From Rickettsia helvetica (GTDB taxonomy: Bacteria > Pseudomonadota > Alphaproteobacteria > Rickettsiales > Rickettsiaceae), in NCBI RefSeq assembly GCF_963970025.1, contig NZ_OZ018776.1, positions 372,001 through 436,000 of the forward strand: a DNA stretch of 64,000 nucleotides, written 5' to 3'. Both the position numbers and the translations under genes were made by a program. This document shows, in pieces, positions 39,048-48,601 of this stretch (the first letter of the stretch is position 1; every line of letters begins with the position of its first letter). The notes beneath the pieces are model-generated. The model was not told the origin of the DNA. It did no database searches and saw only the letters and a list, made by a program, of their open reading frames with translations.

Positions 39048-40877
39048 TTACCGTCCAAATAAGCGTTCGATATCCTTAAGCTTCAACTCAATATAAGTAG
39101 GTCTGCCGTGATTACATTGACCTGAAAACGGCGTATTTTCCATTTGACGCAGTAAGGCATTCATTTCATCTGCCGATAATTTTCGTCCCGCTCTAATAGA
39201 GTAATGACAAGCATAAGTTTCCGTCACATGCTCTATTAACTCTGTCAAAGCTATATTCTCACCAAAATCCGATAAATGATCAGCGAGATCCTGAATTAAC
39301 TTTTGTACGTTTACGTCTCCAAGGATATTTGGAATTTCAGTTACTATAATAGATTTCTCGCCGAATTTTTCTAGAGTTAAACCAAGTTTATATAGTTTTT
39401 CTCTATGTTCATATAAACAATCTGCTTTTCTTTCATTTGGCAGTTCTACTATCTCAGGGATAAGTAAACGCTGTTTGATTAACTCTTCCGTTTTAATGTA
39501 ATCCTTTATTTTTTCATATCCTAAACGTTCATGTGCTGCATGCTGGTCGGTAATCACTATACTATCTTCGGTTTGTGAAATAATATAAGTCGTATGAAGT
39601 TGTGCTTTAGCTGCCCCAAGTTTATATTGTTTACGGGTTTGCTGTTCATGTTCTATACGGTTTTCTACTTCTTGTTCTATTTTAGCATGCGGTAATGTAT
39701 CGATTAACTTCTGACAAGCAGTATTTGGTGTAGTCTTAAAGCTAGACGGCATAGCAGGTCTATAATCCGCCGATTTACTATTAACATTTATAGCTTTGTT
39801 TATCGGTGGTTGTGTGTTAACTAAAGGATTTTTAAATAGTTCAAGAGCATCAGAGGCAATAGTAGTAGAAGTAACATGGCTTTTATTTGTTAAAGCATTT
39901 TTAATCGCTTCTATTAATAAGTTTCGTACATAATTTGGGTCATGAAATCTTACCTCTGCTTTTGCCGGATGTACGTTAACGTCAACAAGCTGCGGATCGA
40001 TTTGTAAAAATATAGCACATAGCGGATAACGATCACGAGCTAAATAATCTTGATATGCTACCCTTAAAGCTACCTGTAATAATTTATCTTTTACCGGTCT
40101 ATTATTAATAAATAAAAACTGATCTTCACTTGAAGCTCTATTATATGTCGGGATACTAGTATAGCCGCAAATAGAGAAATCAGGAGTTTTGAAATCTATA
40201 TAAGCGGCGTTTTTTATAAAATCATCACCTATTACATCAATTATACGCTGTTTTAGGTTAGTTTCTGCATCTTTATTTTTTCCCTTTAGTTTTAATAAAT
40301 TCTTGCCGTCATGTGTTAAACTAAAAGAAATTTTAGGATGTGCTAGAGCGATTTTCTTAACCACATCTACAGTTGCTGCAAGCTCTGTTTTATCGGCTCT
40401 AAGAAATTTTAAACGTGCAGGTGTTGCAAAAAATAAATCACGTATCTCTATTTTAGTACCTTCATTATGGACAGAAACAGTAACTTGTTTTTCATTGCCA
40501 CTGATTAATTTAATCTGAAATGCTTTGTCAGCCTCTCGCTTCTTAGAAGTAATTAGCATTTTACTAATAGCAGCAATCGAAGGTAATGCTTCACCACGAA
40601 AACCAAAAGTATGAATGTTTAGAAAGTCACTTTCATCAAGCTTAGAAGTTGTATGACGTTCAACGGCAATTTCTAACTCCTTATCAGTCATACCGATACC
40701 GTCATCGGAAATAATGATTAGATTTTTACCGGCACGTTCTAAAATAATATCTATTTTAGTACTACCGGCATCTACGGCGTTTTCAACTAGCTCTTTTACC
40801 ACCGATGCAGGTCTTTCTATAACCTCACCGGCAGCAATTTGGTTGATAGTACTTTCTGAAAGAAACTTGATAGTCAT
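39048..40877 (-). CDS. mutL: DNA mismatch repair protein MutL
   Basis: 609 aa. GHKL ATPase motifs: IERPASVVKELVENAVDAGS, ISDDGIGM, FGFRGEALPSIAAISK. The C-terminal domain has DQHAAHERLGYE, matching the DQHA(X)2E(X)4E endonuclease pattern, and ACHYSIRAGRKLSADEM, then FSGQCNHGRPTYI. So this MutL likely nicks DNA itself, consistent with bacteria that lack MutH. The start overlaps the stop of the zinc-finger gene (ATGA). Confidence 0.95.
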   Translation of the reverse strand: MTIKFLSESTINQIAAGEVIERPASVVKELVENAVDAGSTKIDIILERAGKNLIIISDDGIGMTDKELEIAVERHTTSKLDESDFLNIHTFGFRGEALPSIAAISKMLITSKKREADKAFQIKLISGNEKQVTVSVHNEGTKIEIRDLFFATPARLKFLRADKTELAATVDVVKKIALAHPKISFSLTHDGKNLLKLKGKNKDAETNLKQRIIDVIGDDFIKNAAYIDFKTPDFSICGYTSIPTYNRASSEDQFLFINNRPVKDKLLQVALRVAYQDYLARDRYPLCAIFLQIDPQLVDVNVHPAKAEVRFHDPNYVRNLLIEAIKNALTNKSHVTSTTIASDALELFKNPLVNTQPPINKAINVNSKSADYRPAMPSSFKTTPNTACQKLIDTLPHAKIEQEVENRIEHEQQTRKQYKLGAAKAQLHTTYIISQTEDSIVITDQHAAHERLGYEKIKDYIKTEELIKQRLLIPEIVELPNERKADCLYEHREKLYKLGLTLEKFGEKSIIVTEIPNILGDVNVQKLIQDLADHLSDFGENIALTELIEHVTETYACHYSIRAGRKLSADEMNALLRQMENTPFSGQCNHGRPTYIELKLKDIERLFGR

Positions 40878-41038
40878 TTTGTTACTAATTTAAATTTCTT
40901 ACTACAATATGGGCAGATAACTTCCTTTTTTTCTTTATCTATCTCTAAATAAACCTTTGGATGGTCATATGGAGGTTCTTTGCCCTGGCAAGATACAGAT
41001 GCATCAACGCTATTAACAATTTCCATAGATTTATACAT
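40874..41038 (-). CDS. Small zinc-finger protein (zf-CHCC / NDUFS6-like)
   Basis: 54 aa, too short for length filters. Sequence begins MYKSMEIVNSVDASVSCQGK and ends KEVICPYCSKKFKLVTK. The metal-ligand pattern is C17, H26, C42, C45 (C-x8-H-x15-C-x2-C), the zf-CHCC fold found in mitochondrial NDUFS6 and many alphaproteobacterial small proteins; a complex I link is known for the mitochondrial relative. Its TGA overlaps the mutL ATG, so the two are coupled. Confidence 0.85.
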   Translation of the reverse strand: MYKSMEIVNSVDASVSCQGKEPPYDHPKVYLEIDKEKKEVICPYCSKKFKLVTK

Positions 41039-41105
41039 TATTTCTTTAAGTGAAATCTAATATAAGTTACTTTTAAATAAAAGACAAATAATACTTGATT
41101 AACTA

Positions 41106-41136
41106 TGTCATCCCGTGGTCAAGCTACGGTATGACA
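41106..41136. repeat. Short class A palindrome
   Basis: tgtcatcccgtggtcaag paired with ctacggtatgaca; a minimal single-hairpin copy directly ahead of the dead SDR gene. Confidence 0.7.
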
Positions 41137-41161
41137 GTGCATATTTTATAAGGAGGTAAAA

Positions 41162-41931
41162 ATGAAAGACAAAGTAGCAGTTATTACCGGTTCTACTAGC
41201 GGTATCGGGCTTGAGATAGCAAAACATTTTGCAAAACTTGAGTCTAAAATAGGTTATTAACGGTTTTGCAAAAGAAGATGAAGTAACCAAAATTTCAGCA
41301 GAATTGAAAGAACTTGGTGCAAGTAGCGTATTTTATCAAGGAATAAATTTGGCAAAACCTGAAGAAATTCATTCTATGTTTGAGAGCATAATAAAAGAAT
41401 TCGGTAAAATAGATATATTAGTAAATAACGCAGGTATTCAGCATGTTGCTCCTATCGATGAATTTCCTGAAGATAAATGGGAGCAAATTTTGTATATAGA
41501 TCTAATAACCTCTTTCTACACTACAAAATACGCAATACCGATTATGAAAAAAAACGGCTTTGGGCGGATTGTTAACATCGCTTCCGCTCATGCATATGTC
41601 GCATCACCTTATTAAGTCGGCATATGTAGCAGCGAAGCATGGCATCCTTGGGCTTACCAAAACCGTTGCTTTAGAAGTGGCTGAGAATAATATTACAGTT
41701 AATGCTATTTGCCCTGGTTACGTCAACACACCATTAGTAAGGAATCAAATAGCAGATACTGCTAAAGCTAGACATATCAGTGAAGAATCAGCGTTAAGGG
41801 ATGTAATCCTTAAATCTCAAGCTACGAAAAAATTTGTAGAAGCTGATGAAATAGCAAACTTAGTAATATTTTTATGTGACGAAAAAGCATCATCAATAAC
41901 AGGTAGTGGACTCTTGATAGATGGCGGCTGA
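41162..41931 (+). pseudogene. Dead 3-hydroxybutyrate dehydrogenase-like SDR
   Basis: A strong ribosome-binding site (aaggaggt) precedes ATG 41162, and the N-terminus KDKVAVITGSTSGIGLEIAK is a normal SDR nucleotide-binding start. A frameshift near 41255 ends it; the second frame carries VNNAGIQHVAPIDEFPEDKW and a second shift near 41614 (ASPY/KSAYVAAKHGILG, the YxxxK catalytic pair) leads to the C-terminus ending SITGSGLLIDGG. Two frameshifts, otherwise complete. The family interconverts acetoacetate and 3-hydroxybutyrate. Confidence 0.88.
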
Positions 41932-42063
41932 ACGGCACAGTAGTTTTTAATTCTTAATATTTGTTAGTTTATTGAGAAATAACTAACAATAAAAACTTCT
42001 TGCAAAAATTTAATTTACTCCTTTACACTTGAAATAAACTAAAATTTATCCAAGGAGGAATTT

Positions 42064-42897
42064 ATGCCAGAAAAAAACATGTATATTTTCAAACTGAAGA
42101 AACTGAATTAAATAGAGTAAAAAATGCCACATTAATTCATTTTAAAGATGAACTGGGCAGACCCATAGATGGGCAATTAGTTATAGGAAAAGTTGAAGAA
42201 GTAAAAGAAAAAGAATTTTCTAGACCCGTAGAAGTTGAGGTAAAGCGTAATTTGGGTAAGTTTAAAAAAGCTCTAGCCTATCTTGGAATTATTAAAAGTA
42301 CCAAAAAAGTTATTAAAGAAGAAAAATATATGGAAAAAGTAGTAAGTAAAGAAGAGAAAATTATAGGCACCTATGAATTAGGTAATTTTACTAATGATAA
42401 GAATTCCATAGAGAACTTTTTAAACAGCTTAGATTTCCATGAAGAAAAACTTTACGCATATGATCTTAGTGGTACAAAAGTTGGGGAAGTAGGTGATTTT
42501 GGAAAAGTTAGTATTAGATGAGAATATTAAGCTTGATGAAACTATTCTTCAAAAAGATGGAAAAGTATTTGCTATTGAAAAAAATGGTAAATTCTTAGAT
42601 TTAGAAGGTAAAGCTTTACAAAATCAGTTTATACAAAAAGGTAGCGGGGTTTACCATTTAAGCGGTGCTACAGACATAAAATATTTTGATAAAGATGAAG
42701 ATATTAAGACTTCAAAAGGTATTATGAATCTTAACATAAAGCCCGCAAGAAGTGTTCTTAAAGGTAGTAGAGAAGCTGCAAAAATAGGAGAAAAACTATG
42801 AAAATAACAAGAAGAAAAGAAATTTGCAGGAATTAAAAAGCCAAAAGGTGGTGCTAAACTTACAAAAGTAGGAATTCCGGTAGTTCCCACTAGATAG
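42064..42897 (+). pseudogene. Decayed gene of unknown function
   Basis: A good ribosome-binding site (aaggagg) precedes ATG 42064. The start is shifted within an A-run after four codons. The second frame reads ELNRVKNATLIHFKDELGRP, then KRNLGKFKKALAYLGI and an acidic/lysine-rich middle; another shift near 42500 gives KLDETILQKDGKVFAIEKNG and GVYHLSGATDIKYFDKDED, and near 42800 a last piece ends KKPKGGAKLTKVGIPVVPTR. No domain recognised. About 275 aa originally. At least three lesions. Confidence 0.7.
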
Positions 42898-43946
42898 ATA
42901 ACTAGGTTATAAGTACTTGACCATTATAAATATATGAAAAGGATTTATGAATTAGTAATAAAAAATCACTTGCAAGAAAATAGGCAAATAATTTTTATAG
43001 AAGGAGCCCGTCAAATCGATAAAACTACTTTAGCTAAAATAAGTAATAGATAAAAACTACTACTTAAAATTGGGATGAAGAAAAAGCACGTTTGCTAATT
43101 TTAAAAGGAACAACAACAATAGCAGATTTTATAGGTCTACATATTCCGGATCAAAATAATCCTATTGTGATTTTTGATGAGTTACATAAATTCTCAAACT
43201 GGCAAACTTTTTTAAAAGGGTTTTATGATATTTATGGAAAACAAGCTCACATTATAGTTACAGGTAGCTTAAAACTAAGAGTTTATAAAAAAGGTGGGGA
43301 CACAGTATGATGGGTAGATATTTCCCATATCGTATGCATCCTTTATCAGTTTCTGAAGTAATAGAAAACTTTAGTAGTCTAACCAAAGAAATAAATCTAC
43401 CAAAAAAAATATCTGAAGAACAATTTGAATCCTTGTTTAAGTTTGGTGGTTTTCCTGATCCTTATATTAAGGGATCTTCCACATTTTGGCATAGATGGAA
43501 GAAAACTAAAAATACTCAGCTTTTTAAGGAAGATATTAGAGAGTTAACACAAATCCAAGAATTATCTCAAATGGAAGTCTTAGGAAGTTTTTTGACTTCC
43601 TCTATAGGAGGGCAAGCATCTTATAGTTCTCTTGCAAATAAAATTAAAGTATCAATTCCAACCATTACAAGATGGCTTGAGTCATTTGAGTCGTTTTTTT
43701 ATAGTTATCGTATTTATCCATGGTCAAATAATATCCCTAGAAGTTTAATAAAAGAGCCGAAAATATATCTATGGGACTGGTCGCTTATAGAAGATATGAA
43801 AATTTTATTACAAATCATTTATTAAAGTTCTGTCATTTTTGGAGTGATTTAGGATTTGGTGAATATGAATTATATTTTATTAGAGATAGACAAAAGAAAG
43901 AAGTAGATTTTTTAGTAACAAAAAATAACAAACCATGGATGTTAGT

Positions 43947-45172
43947 TGTACTAGTTAGGAGTTGATCTGACAGTATTGAGTAATCAGGCAGCTTGATAAG
44001 TTAAGGTCAAGTTGTCTGATATTGTCTCTATATTATCAATATTTTTATTAATTGCAATATAAAGAGAATCTTTAAAAGTTTGCATTGGCGTTTTACCGTA
44101 ACAATGTTTACCTGAATGAGTTCTTTCATTATTATAACCTACAAGCCAGTTATCTATATCAGTTTGTAGCTCTTCTAATGTAGAATAAAACTTTTTGCGG
44201 AATAAAATGTGATAACATTCTTCTTGCATAGTTGTGTGGAATCGTTCACATATCCCATTAGTTTGAGGACTATAGGCTTTAGTTTTAGAATGATCTATAT
44301 TTTCAATACCAAGATATAACTGATAAGCATGATGCTCAGGCTTGCCACAATACTCCGTTCCTCTATCTGTTAATATCCGAACCAGAGGAATATTATAGCT
44401 TTCAAAAAATGGTATAACCCTATCGTTAAGATGGTCTGCACTCGTTATAGCTGTTTTTTCTGTATAAAGTTTACAAATAGCAATAGAATAAGTATCAACG
44501 AAAGTTTGCTGATAAATACGTCCTATACCTTTTATATTCCCTACATAATAGGTATCTTGAGAACCAAGATAACCGGGATGTAAACTCTCAATCTCACCGC
44601 TTGCTTCACGTTTGTTTTTTACTTTTTCAAGAGCTGTTAACTGTATATCATTTAGAATAATACCGTCGCTTGCTACCTTATTTTCTAAAGCTTTTAAGCG
44701 TTTCTTAAAATTTTCTAAATCATGACGAAGCCAAACTGATCTTACGCCTCCTCCTGAAATAATTATTCCTTTCTTGCGTAGCTCATTAGCTGTACGTTCT
44801 TGACCATAAGCGGGATATTCAACTGTAATATTAACTATAGCATCTTCAACACTTGCTGGTACTCGGTTCTTTAAACAAGGCTTTCTTCTGCTCATCTCAT
44901 ATAGCGCTTCTTCTCCACCTTGTTCATGAAGCTCTTTATAGCGGTAAAATGTATCTCGGCTATAACCCATTACTTTACATGCTTGCGATACGTTACCTAG
45001 TTGTTCTGCTAGTTGTAATAAACCAATTCTTGGCTTTATTATTTTTTGTTGGTATATTGTCATCTGACAGTCTCCTTTTTTTAGAGGTTGTTAAATTTTT
45101 GCCGGGTACGAGTATATCTTTTTTTTTGTACCCAACAACTTCTTACTGTCAGATCAACTCCTAACTAGTACA
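43947..45172. mobile_element. Intact IS481-type insertion sequence
   Basis: Perfect terminal inverted repeats of 29 bases (43947-43975 and 45144-45172; core actagttaggagttgatctg). An 8-base direct repeat gttagttg (43941-43948 and 45174-45181) flanks and slightly overlaps the ends, consistent with a target-site duplication. The uninterrupted host gene can be restored across the junction (ATG TTA GTT GAA). One transposase gene, no internal damage; perfect ends suggest recent insertion. Confidence 0.92.
43984..45063 (-). CDS. IS481-family transposase
   Basis: 359 aa. N-terminal helix-turn-helix (RIGLLQLAEQLGNVSQACKV, MGYSRDTFYRYKELHEQGGE), then an rve integrase core with the DDE triad: D170 or D190 (SQDTYYVG / QTFVDTYS), D233 (RILTDRGTEYCG) and E273 (NGICERFHTTMQEE). 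Ends YGKTPMQTFKD and a short tail. Intact, so the element may be mobile. It is encoded on the strand opposite to the gene it interrupts. Confidence 0.92.
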   Translation of the reverse strand: MTIYQQKIIKPRIGLLQLAEQLGNVSQACKVMGYSRDTFYRYKELHEQGGEEALYEMSRRKPCLKNRVPASVEDAIVNITVEYPAYGQERTANELRKKGIIISGGGVRSVWLRHDLENFKKRLKALENKVASDGIILNDIQLTALEKVKNKREASGEIESLHPGYLGSQDTYYVGNIKGIGRIYQQTFVDTYSIAICKLYTEKTAITSADHLNDRVIPFFESYNIPLVRILTDRGTEYCGKPEHHAYQLYLGIENIDHSKTKAYSPQTNGICERFHTTMQEECYHILFRKKFYSTLEELQTDIDNWLVGYNNERTHSGKHCYGKTPMQTFKDSLYIAINKNIDNIETISDNLTLTYQAA

Positions 45173-45459
45173 GGTTAGTTGAAGCTAAAACTTCTTCAAA
45201 TCAAGAATTAAACTCAAATTTAAAATATTTTTAAGAACTTTTAAATTGCCCTTTTGCCTTTCAAGTAGTATTTAATATGGAATATAAAGAGATTGATTGC
45301 TTCAGTTATAATTATCCTGTAATCGTTCCTGCCAAGACTTTCTTATCTCAATTAGTTTAAATAAATTATATTTACAGATAGCCTCTAACACTTTACACTT
45401 TAATAAATGATGTAACTTGTCTATAATAACTAATTAGTAATTAAGTTATTTTAAGCTCG

Positions 45460-46731
45460 ATGAATAGGTCTAAGTTCATTTTTTTATCTGCTATTTCAGG
45501 TAATGTACTCGAATATTATGATTTTACTGTATATTCAGTTTTTTCACTGATTATCGGACAAGTTTTTTTTCCAGGCGAATCAGAATTCATTAGAATTCTT
45601 CTAAGCCTTGGAGTATTTGCGGTCGGCTTTCTGACAAGACCGATAGGAGGCATATTATTCGGTTATATCGGTGATAGATATGGGAGACGTATCGCTTTAA
45701 TAATCTCGATGCTAGGTATGACTATTCCGACCTTTATTATGGGTCTCATACCCTCATATGCAAGTATTGGGATTTATGCCCCTATAACTCTAGTTATAAT
45801 GCGGCTTATTCAAGGTTTATGTATTAGCGGTGAAGGAACGGGAGCGGCTATTTTTATTCTTGAACATCGTCAAAATTTAAGACCCGGTTTTACGGCAGGT
45901 TTGGTTCACGGCTCAAATATTGCCGGTACGTTAATCGCAACATTTATCGGTATTATAATCGAACGTTATTTTTCTCATATAGATTTTGCTTGGCGTTTTG
46001 CTTTTCTGCTTGGCGGATTTATGGGTCTTGCCGGATTTTACTTGCGATTGCGTGTATCGGAAACACCGATTTTTAAAATGCTTGAGAAAAAGAAACAAGT
46101 TCTTAAGGCACCTTTTTCCAATGTAATTAGAACTGCTTGGAGATCGATGTTTTTAACTATGTGTATAGGTGCTATCGCTAGCAGCGTTATGTATTTAGTA
46201 AAAACATATATAAATGTTTTCTATTATAATGTAATGCATCTTAGTAATACTATTGCTTTATCATATTTAGCGTATAGTTCGTTTATTGCGATGATAGCGA
46301 TGCCGCTTGCCGGCGGTACTGCCGATATTATCGGAAAATTTAAAATGGCAATGCTTGTTGGTGTTGCTATCTTGATATTGATTTTACCGACCATGTTACT
46401 TATGTCAGCAGAAGAGATGTGGCAACAAATTATAGCTCTTACAATGCTTGGTATGCTCGCAGGAAGTATAGCAGGTACGGCTTATATATTCGTTATATCC
46501 TTATTTACGGTAGAACAAAGATTTACCGGTGTTGCTTTCAGCTACAATTTTGCAATAGCGATATTCGGTGGAACTTCACCTATTATTTCACGTTGGCTTG
46601 TAGAGCATACAGGCTTATTTTATGCTCCGGCTTTTTATATCATGATCATTGCTGCCGTATTTTTAGTGATTATGTATATGATGAGGAAAGTAATTAAATC
46701 GTTGCTTAATAATTATGAACATAGAAAATAA
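45460..46731 (+). CDS. MFS transporter, ProP-like metabolite:H+ symporter
   Basis: 423 aa, 12 predicted helices. Family motifs: SGNVLEYYDFTVYSVFSLII at the N-terminus, IGDRYGRRIALIISMLGMTI (motif A), RLIQGLCISGEGTGAAIF (motif B region) and AFSYNFAIAIFGGTSPIIS near the C-terminus. It belongs to the proline/betaine/alpha-ketoglutarate group, amplified in Rickettsia; substrate unknown. Intact, unlike the relative at 8288-9530. Its last 17 bases overlap the hemF start. Confidence 0.9.
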   Translation: MNRSKFIFLSAISGNVLEYYDFTVYSVFSLIIGQVFFPGESEFIRILLSLGVFAVGFLTRPIGGILFGYIGDRYGRRIALIISMLGMTIPTFIMGLIPSYASIGIYAPITLVIMRLIQGLCISGEGTGAAIFILEHRQNLRPGFTAGLVHGSNIAGTLIATFIGIIIERYFSHIDFAWRFAFLLGGFMGLAGFYLRLRVSETPIFKMLEKKKQVLKAPFSNVIRTAWRSMFLTMCIGAIASSVMYLVKTYINVFYYNVMHLSNTIALSYLAYSSFIAMIAMPLAGGTADIIGKFKMAMLVGVAILILILPTMLLMSAEEMWQQIIALTMLGMLAGSIAGTAYIFVISLFTVEQRFTGVAFSYNFAIAIFGGTSPIISRWLVEHTGLFYAPAFYIMIIAAVFLVIMYMMRKVIKSLLNNYEHRK

Positions 46732-47554
46732 AGAAATAACAAGTAGTTGGTTTACTAATTTACGTGATTTATTGTGCAAAGAATTTGAAAAAATCGAAGA
46801 AGAATATGCACAGATAAAAGGTTTAAAATCGGCTAAGTTTGTACGCTTAAGCTGGCAACGTAACGGTGGTGGTGGCGGTGTTATGTCTCTCATGAAAGGA
46901 GAAGTATTTGAAAAAGTCGGGGTTAATATATCTACCGTATTTGGTGAATTTTCTCCCGAATTCCGCAGCGGAATTCCAGGAGCAGAGCTAGACGGGGAAT
47001 TCTTTGCAACAGGCATTTCATTAGTCGCACATCTTAAATCACCGCTAATTCCCGCTATGCATTTTAATACTCGTTATATAGAAACTTCTAAAAGTTGGTT
47101 TGGCGGCGGTGGCGATTTAACACCTTTTTATCCGGAAGAAAATGAAACTGTAAAGTTTCATGCAGCTTTTAAAGAAGTGTGCGATAAGTATGATTCTAGC
47201 TATTATCCTAAATTCAAAAAGCAATGTGACGAATATTTTTATCTAAAGCATAGAAAAGAGCCGAGAGGAGTAGGCGGAATATTCTATGATTACTTAAATA
47301 GCGGTAATTTTGAACAGGATTTTGCCTTTACACAGGATGTAGGTAAGGCTTTGTTGTCAGTATATCCTGAAATCGTTAGAAGTAAGTTATTTTTACCTTG
47401 GACAGCTGAGCAGAAAGAATACCAACTTATAAGGCGAGGTAGATATGTAGAATTTAATTTGCTATATGACCGCGGTACTAAATTCGGCTTAATGACTGAC
47501 GGGAATGTTGAGGCAATATTAATGTCACTGCCACCTGAAGTAAAGTTTAATTGA
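46715..47554 (+). CDS. hemF: Oxygen-dependent coproporphyrinogen III oxidase
   Basis: 279 aa. Signatures: RLSWQRNGGGGGVMSLMKGE, NTRYIETSKSWFGGGGDLTP, FYPEENETVKFHAAFKEVCD, HRKEPRGVGGIFYDYLN and FNLLYDRGTKFGLMTDGNVE. Decarboxylates two propionates of coproporphyrinogen III using O2, giving protoporphyrinogen IX, the step before HemJ. Starts inside the transporter's end (17-base overlap). hemJ, hemH and hemE follow on the other strand. Confidence 0.96.
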   Translation: MNIENKEITSSWFTNLRDLLCKEFEKIEEEYAQIKGLKSAKFVRLSWQRNGGGGGVMSLMKGEVFEKVGVNISTVFGEFSPEFRSGIPGAELDGEFFATGISLVAHLKSPLIPAMHFNTRYIETSKSWFGGGGDLTPFYPEENETVKFHAAFKEVCDKYDSSYYPKFKKQCDEYFYLKHRKEPRGVGGIFYDYLNSGNFEQDFAFTQDVGKALLSVYPEIVRSKLFLPWTAEQKEYQLIRRGRYVEFNLLYDRGTKFGLMTDGNVEAILMSLPPEVKFN

Positions 47555-47703
47555 CTTTTTTATTGCTATTTGTTACTGCAAATTATAAGGTTTTTTTGGA
47601 AATAGGGACAACATTATTTTTCATAAGTTATAAGATACTTTAAATAAATTTTATACCTAAAAGCTATTATAAACTGTCGTTTATGGTTTCTTTGAATGCC
47701 CCC

Positions 47704-47775
47704 AACCACCAAAGATTTACCTCTCTTCGGTGGTTAAAACTTGAGTAACTTAAGTTTAATTAATCGGGAGCAACT
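47704..47775 (+). promoter_or_regulatory. Leader repeat with two hairpins (first copy)
   Basis: Hairpin aaccaccaaag / cttcggtggtt (47704-47735) and a second aaactt / aagttt hairpin (47737-47757), then an RBS (cgggag) before ATG 47778. Almost the same leader (ccaccaa, cttcggtggtt, aaacttgag, tttaagtttaat) precedes the small ORF at 63844. May be a transcribed 5' regulatory element. The rest of the 47555-47777 gap shows no gene. Confidence 0.6.
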
Positions 47776-47777
47776 GC

Positions 47778-47963
47778 ATGTCCAACCAAACTAACAAGAG
47801 CCTACCTGAACTCGTAGCAGAGTTTACTTCAAAAGGAAATTTAGAAATCCTAAAAGTTGAGATAGCAGAGTTGCTAGAAAGACCTTTGAAAAAGAGAGAT
47901 ATCAATGCAATAGAGAAACGCTTAGCAGAACTAGAAGCAATATTTGGTATTGCTAAAGTATAG
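47778..47963 (+). CDS. Small hypothetical protein behind the leader repeat
   Basis: 61 aa (SNQTNKSLPELVAEFTSKGN at the start, LAELEAIFGIAKV at the end), alternating K/E residues consistent with a helical or coiled-coil protein. No family recognised. It has a clear RBS and an uncommon structured leader that recurs at 63.8 kb, which supports it being a real gene, although the product there is unrelated in sequence as far as seen. Confidence 0.55.
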   Translation: MSNQTNKSLPELVAEFTSKGNLEILKVEIAELLERPLKKRDINAIEKRLAELEAIFGIAKV

Positions 47964-48042
47964 ATGAGCAGGCATTGCTTTATTTATGTCATTCCCGCTT
48001 TCCTCTCACAGGAAGGTATTGCCCGCATGGATCGGTTTTTTC

Positions 48043-48144
48043 GGTATCATCCCGCGAGCTTGCAGCGGGATCTAATTTAAAATACTAAATTTTAGTATTT
48101 TAAGTTGTATTTATGGATATCATGGTCAAGCCATGGTATGACAG
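48043..48144. repeat. Class A palindromic element
   Basis: Left half catcccgcgagcttgcagcggga, right half ggatatcatggtcaagccatggtatgaca (in parts), with inner aatactaaat/ttagtattt. Lies directly downstream of hemJ. Confidence 0.8.
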
Positions 48145-48152
48145 AATAAATA

Positions 48153-48590
48153 CTAGTCAAACGGTTTCACTATAACCATAGTCACTGCAACAATCATGCA
48201 AATAGCCGGAATCTCATTAACTATGCGATAAAATTTTTCTGAATGGACATTCTTACCGTTTACAAAATCTTTTCGCCATCTTGCAAGTAAACCGTGAAAT
48301 ATCACTAAAACTAACACTGCAAACATTTTAACGTGAAACCAAGTATTAAGAGCAACAAACCCGTAAATATGAGCATTTATTAAACCAAAAATAAATGTGC
48401 TAATCATTGCCGGATTCATAATGAATCTGAGTAACTTTAGCTCCATTACTTGTAAAATACTATCTAGCTTACTACCTATTTTAGCTTTGGTATGGTAAAC
48501 ATATATTCTAGGTAAGTAAAGAAGTCCTGCCATCCAACATATAGCAGATATCAGATGGATCGACTTAAACCACAGATAGTAACTTGCCAT
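48153..48590 (-). CDS. hemJ: Protoporphyrinogen oxidase HemJ
   Basis: 145 aa with four membrane helices. HemJ signatures: FKSIHLISAICWMAGLLYLP followed by RIYVYH, HVKMFAVLVLVIFHGLLARW and NEIPAICMIVAVTMVIVKPF. Oxidises protoporphyrinogen IX to protoporphyrin IX in bacteria lacking HemG/HemY. It sits between hemF (previous step) and hemH (next step), giving contiguous genes for the last three steps of heme synthesis. Confidence 0.93.
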   Translation of the reverse strand: MASYYLWFKSIHLISAICWMAGLLYLPRIYVYHTKAKIGSKLDSILQVMELKLLRFIMNPAMISTFIFGLINAHIYGFVALNTWFHVKMFAVLVLVIFHGLLARWRKDFVNGKNVHSEKFYRIVNEIPAICMIVAVTMVIVKPFD

Positions 48591-48601
48591 TATTTTCCTT
48601 A

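Larger units (their letters stand above)
42934..45360 (+). pseudogene. Dead ATPase with DUF4143 C-terminal domain, split by an insertion sequence
   Basis: Starts MKRIYELVIKNHLQENRQII with a damaged P-loop (FIEGARQIDKTTLAK), then Walker B IVIFDELHKFSNWQTFLKGF, IIVTGSLKL and a DUF4143-type nuclease-like end (YELYFIRDRQKKEVDFLVTK). Several stops and shifts occur at 43050-43310 and near 43800. At codon MLV (about 43945) an IS481-type element is inserted; after it the frame resumes EAKTSSNQELNSNLKYF, has one more TAA, and ends VIVPAKTFLSQLV at 45360. These ATPases are mobile-region genes of unclear role. Confidence 0.87.

Noticed and set aside
41304..41931. Two separate short SDR genes
   Set aside because: They are consecutive parts of one dehydrogenase whose frames are shifted; motifs run in the right order across both.
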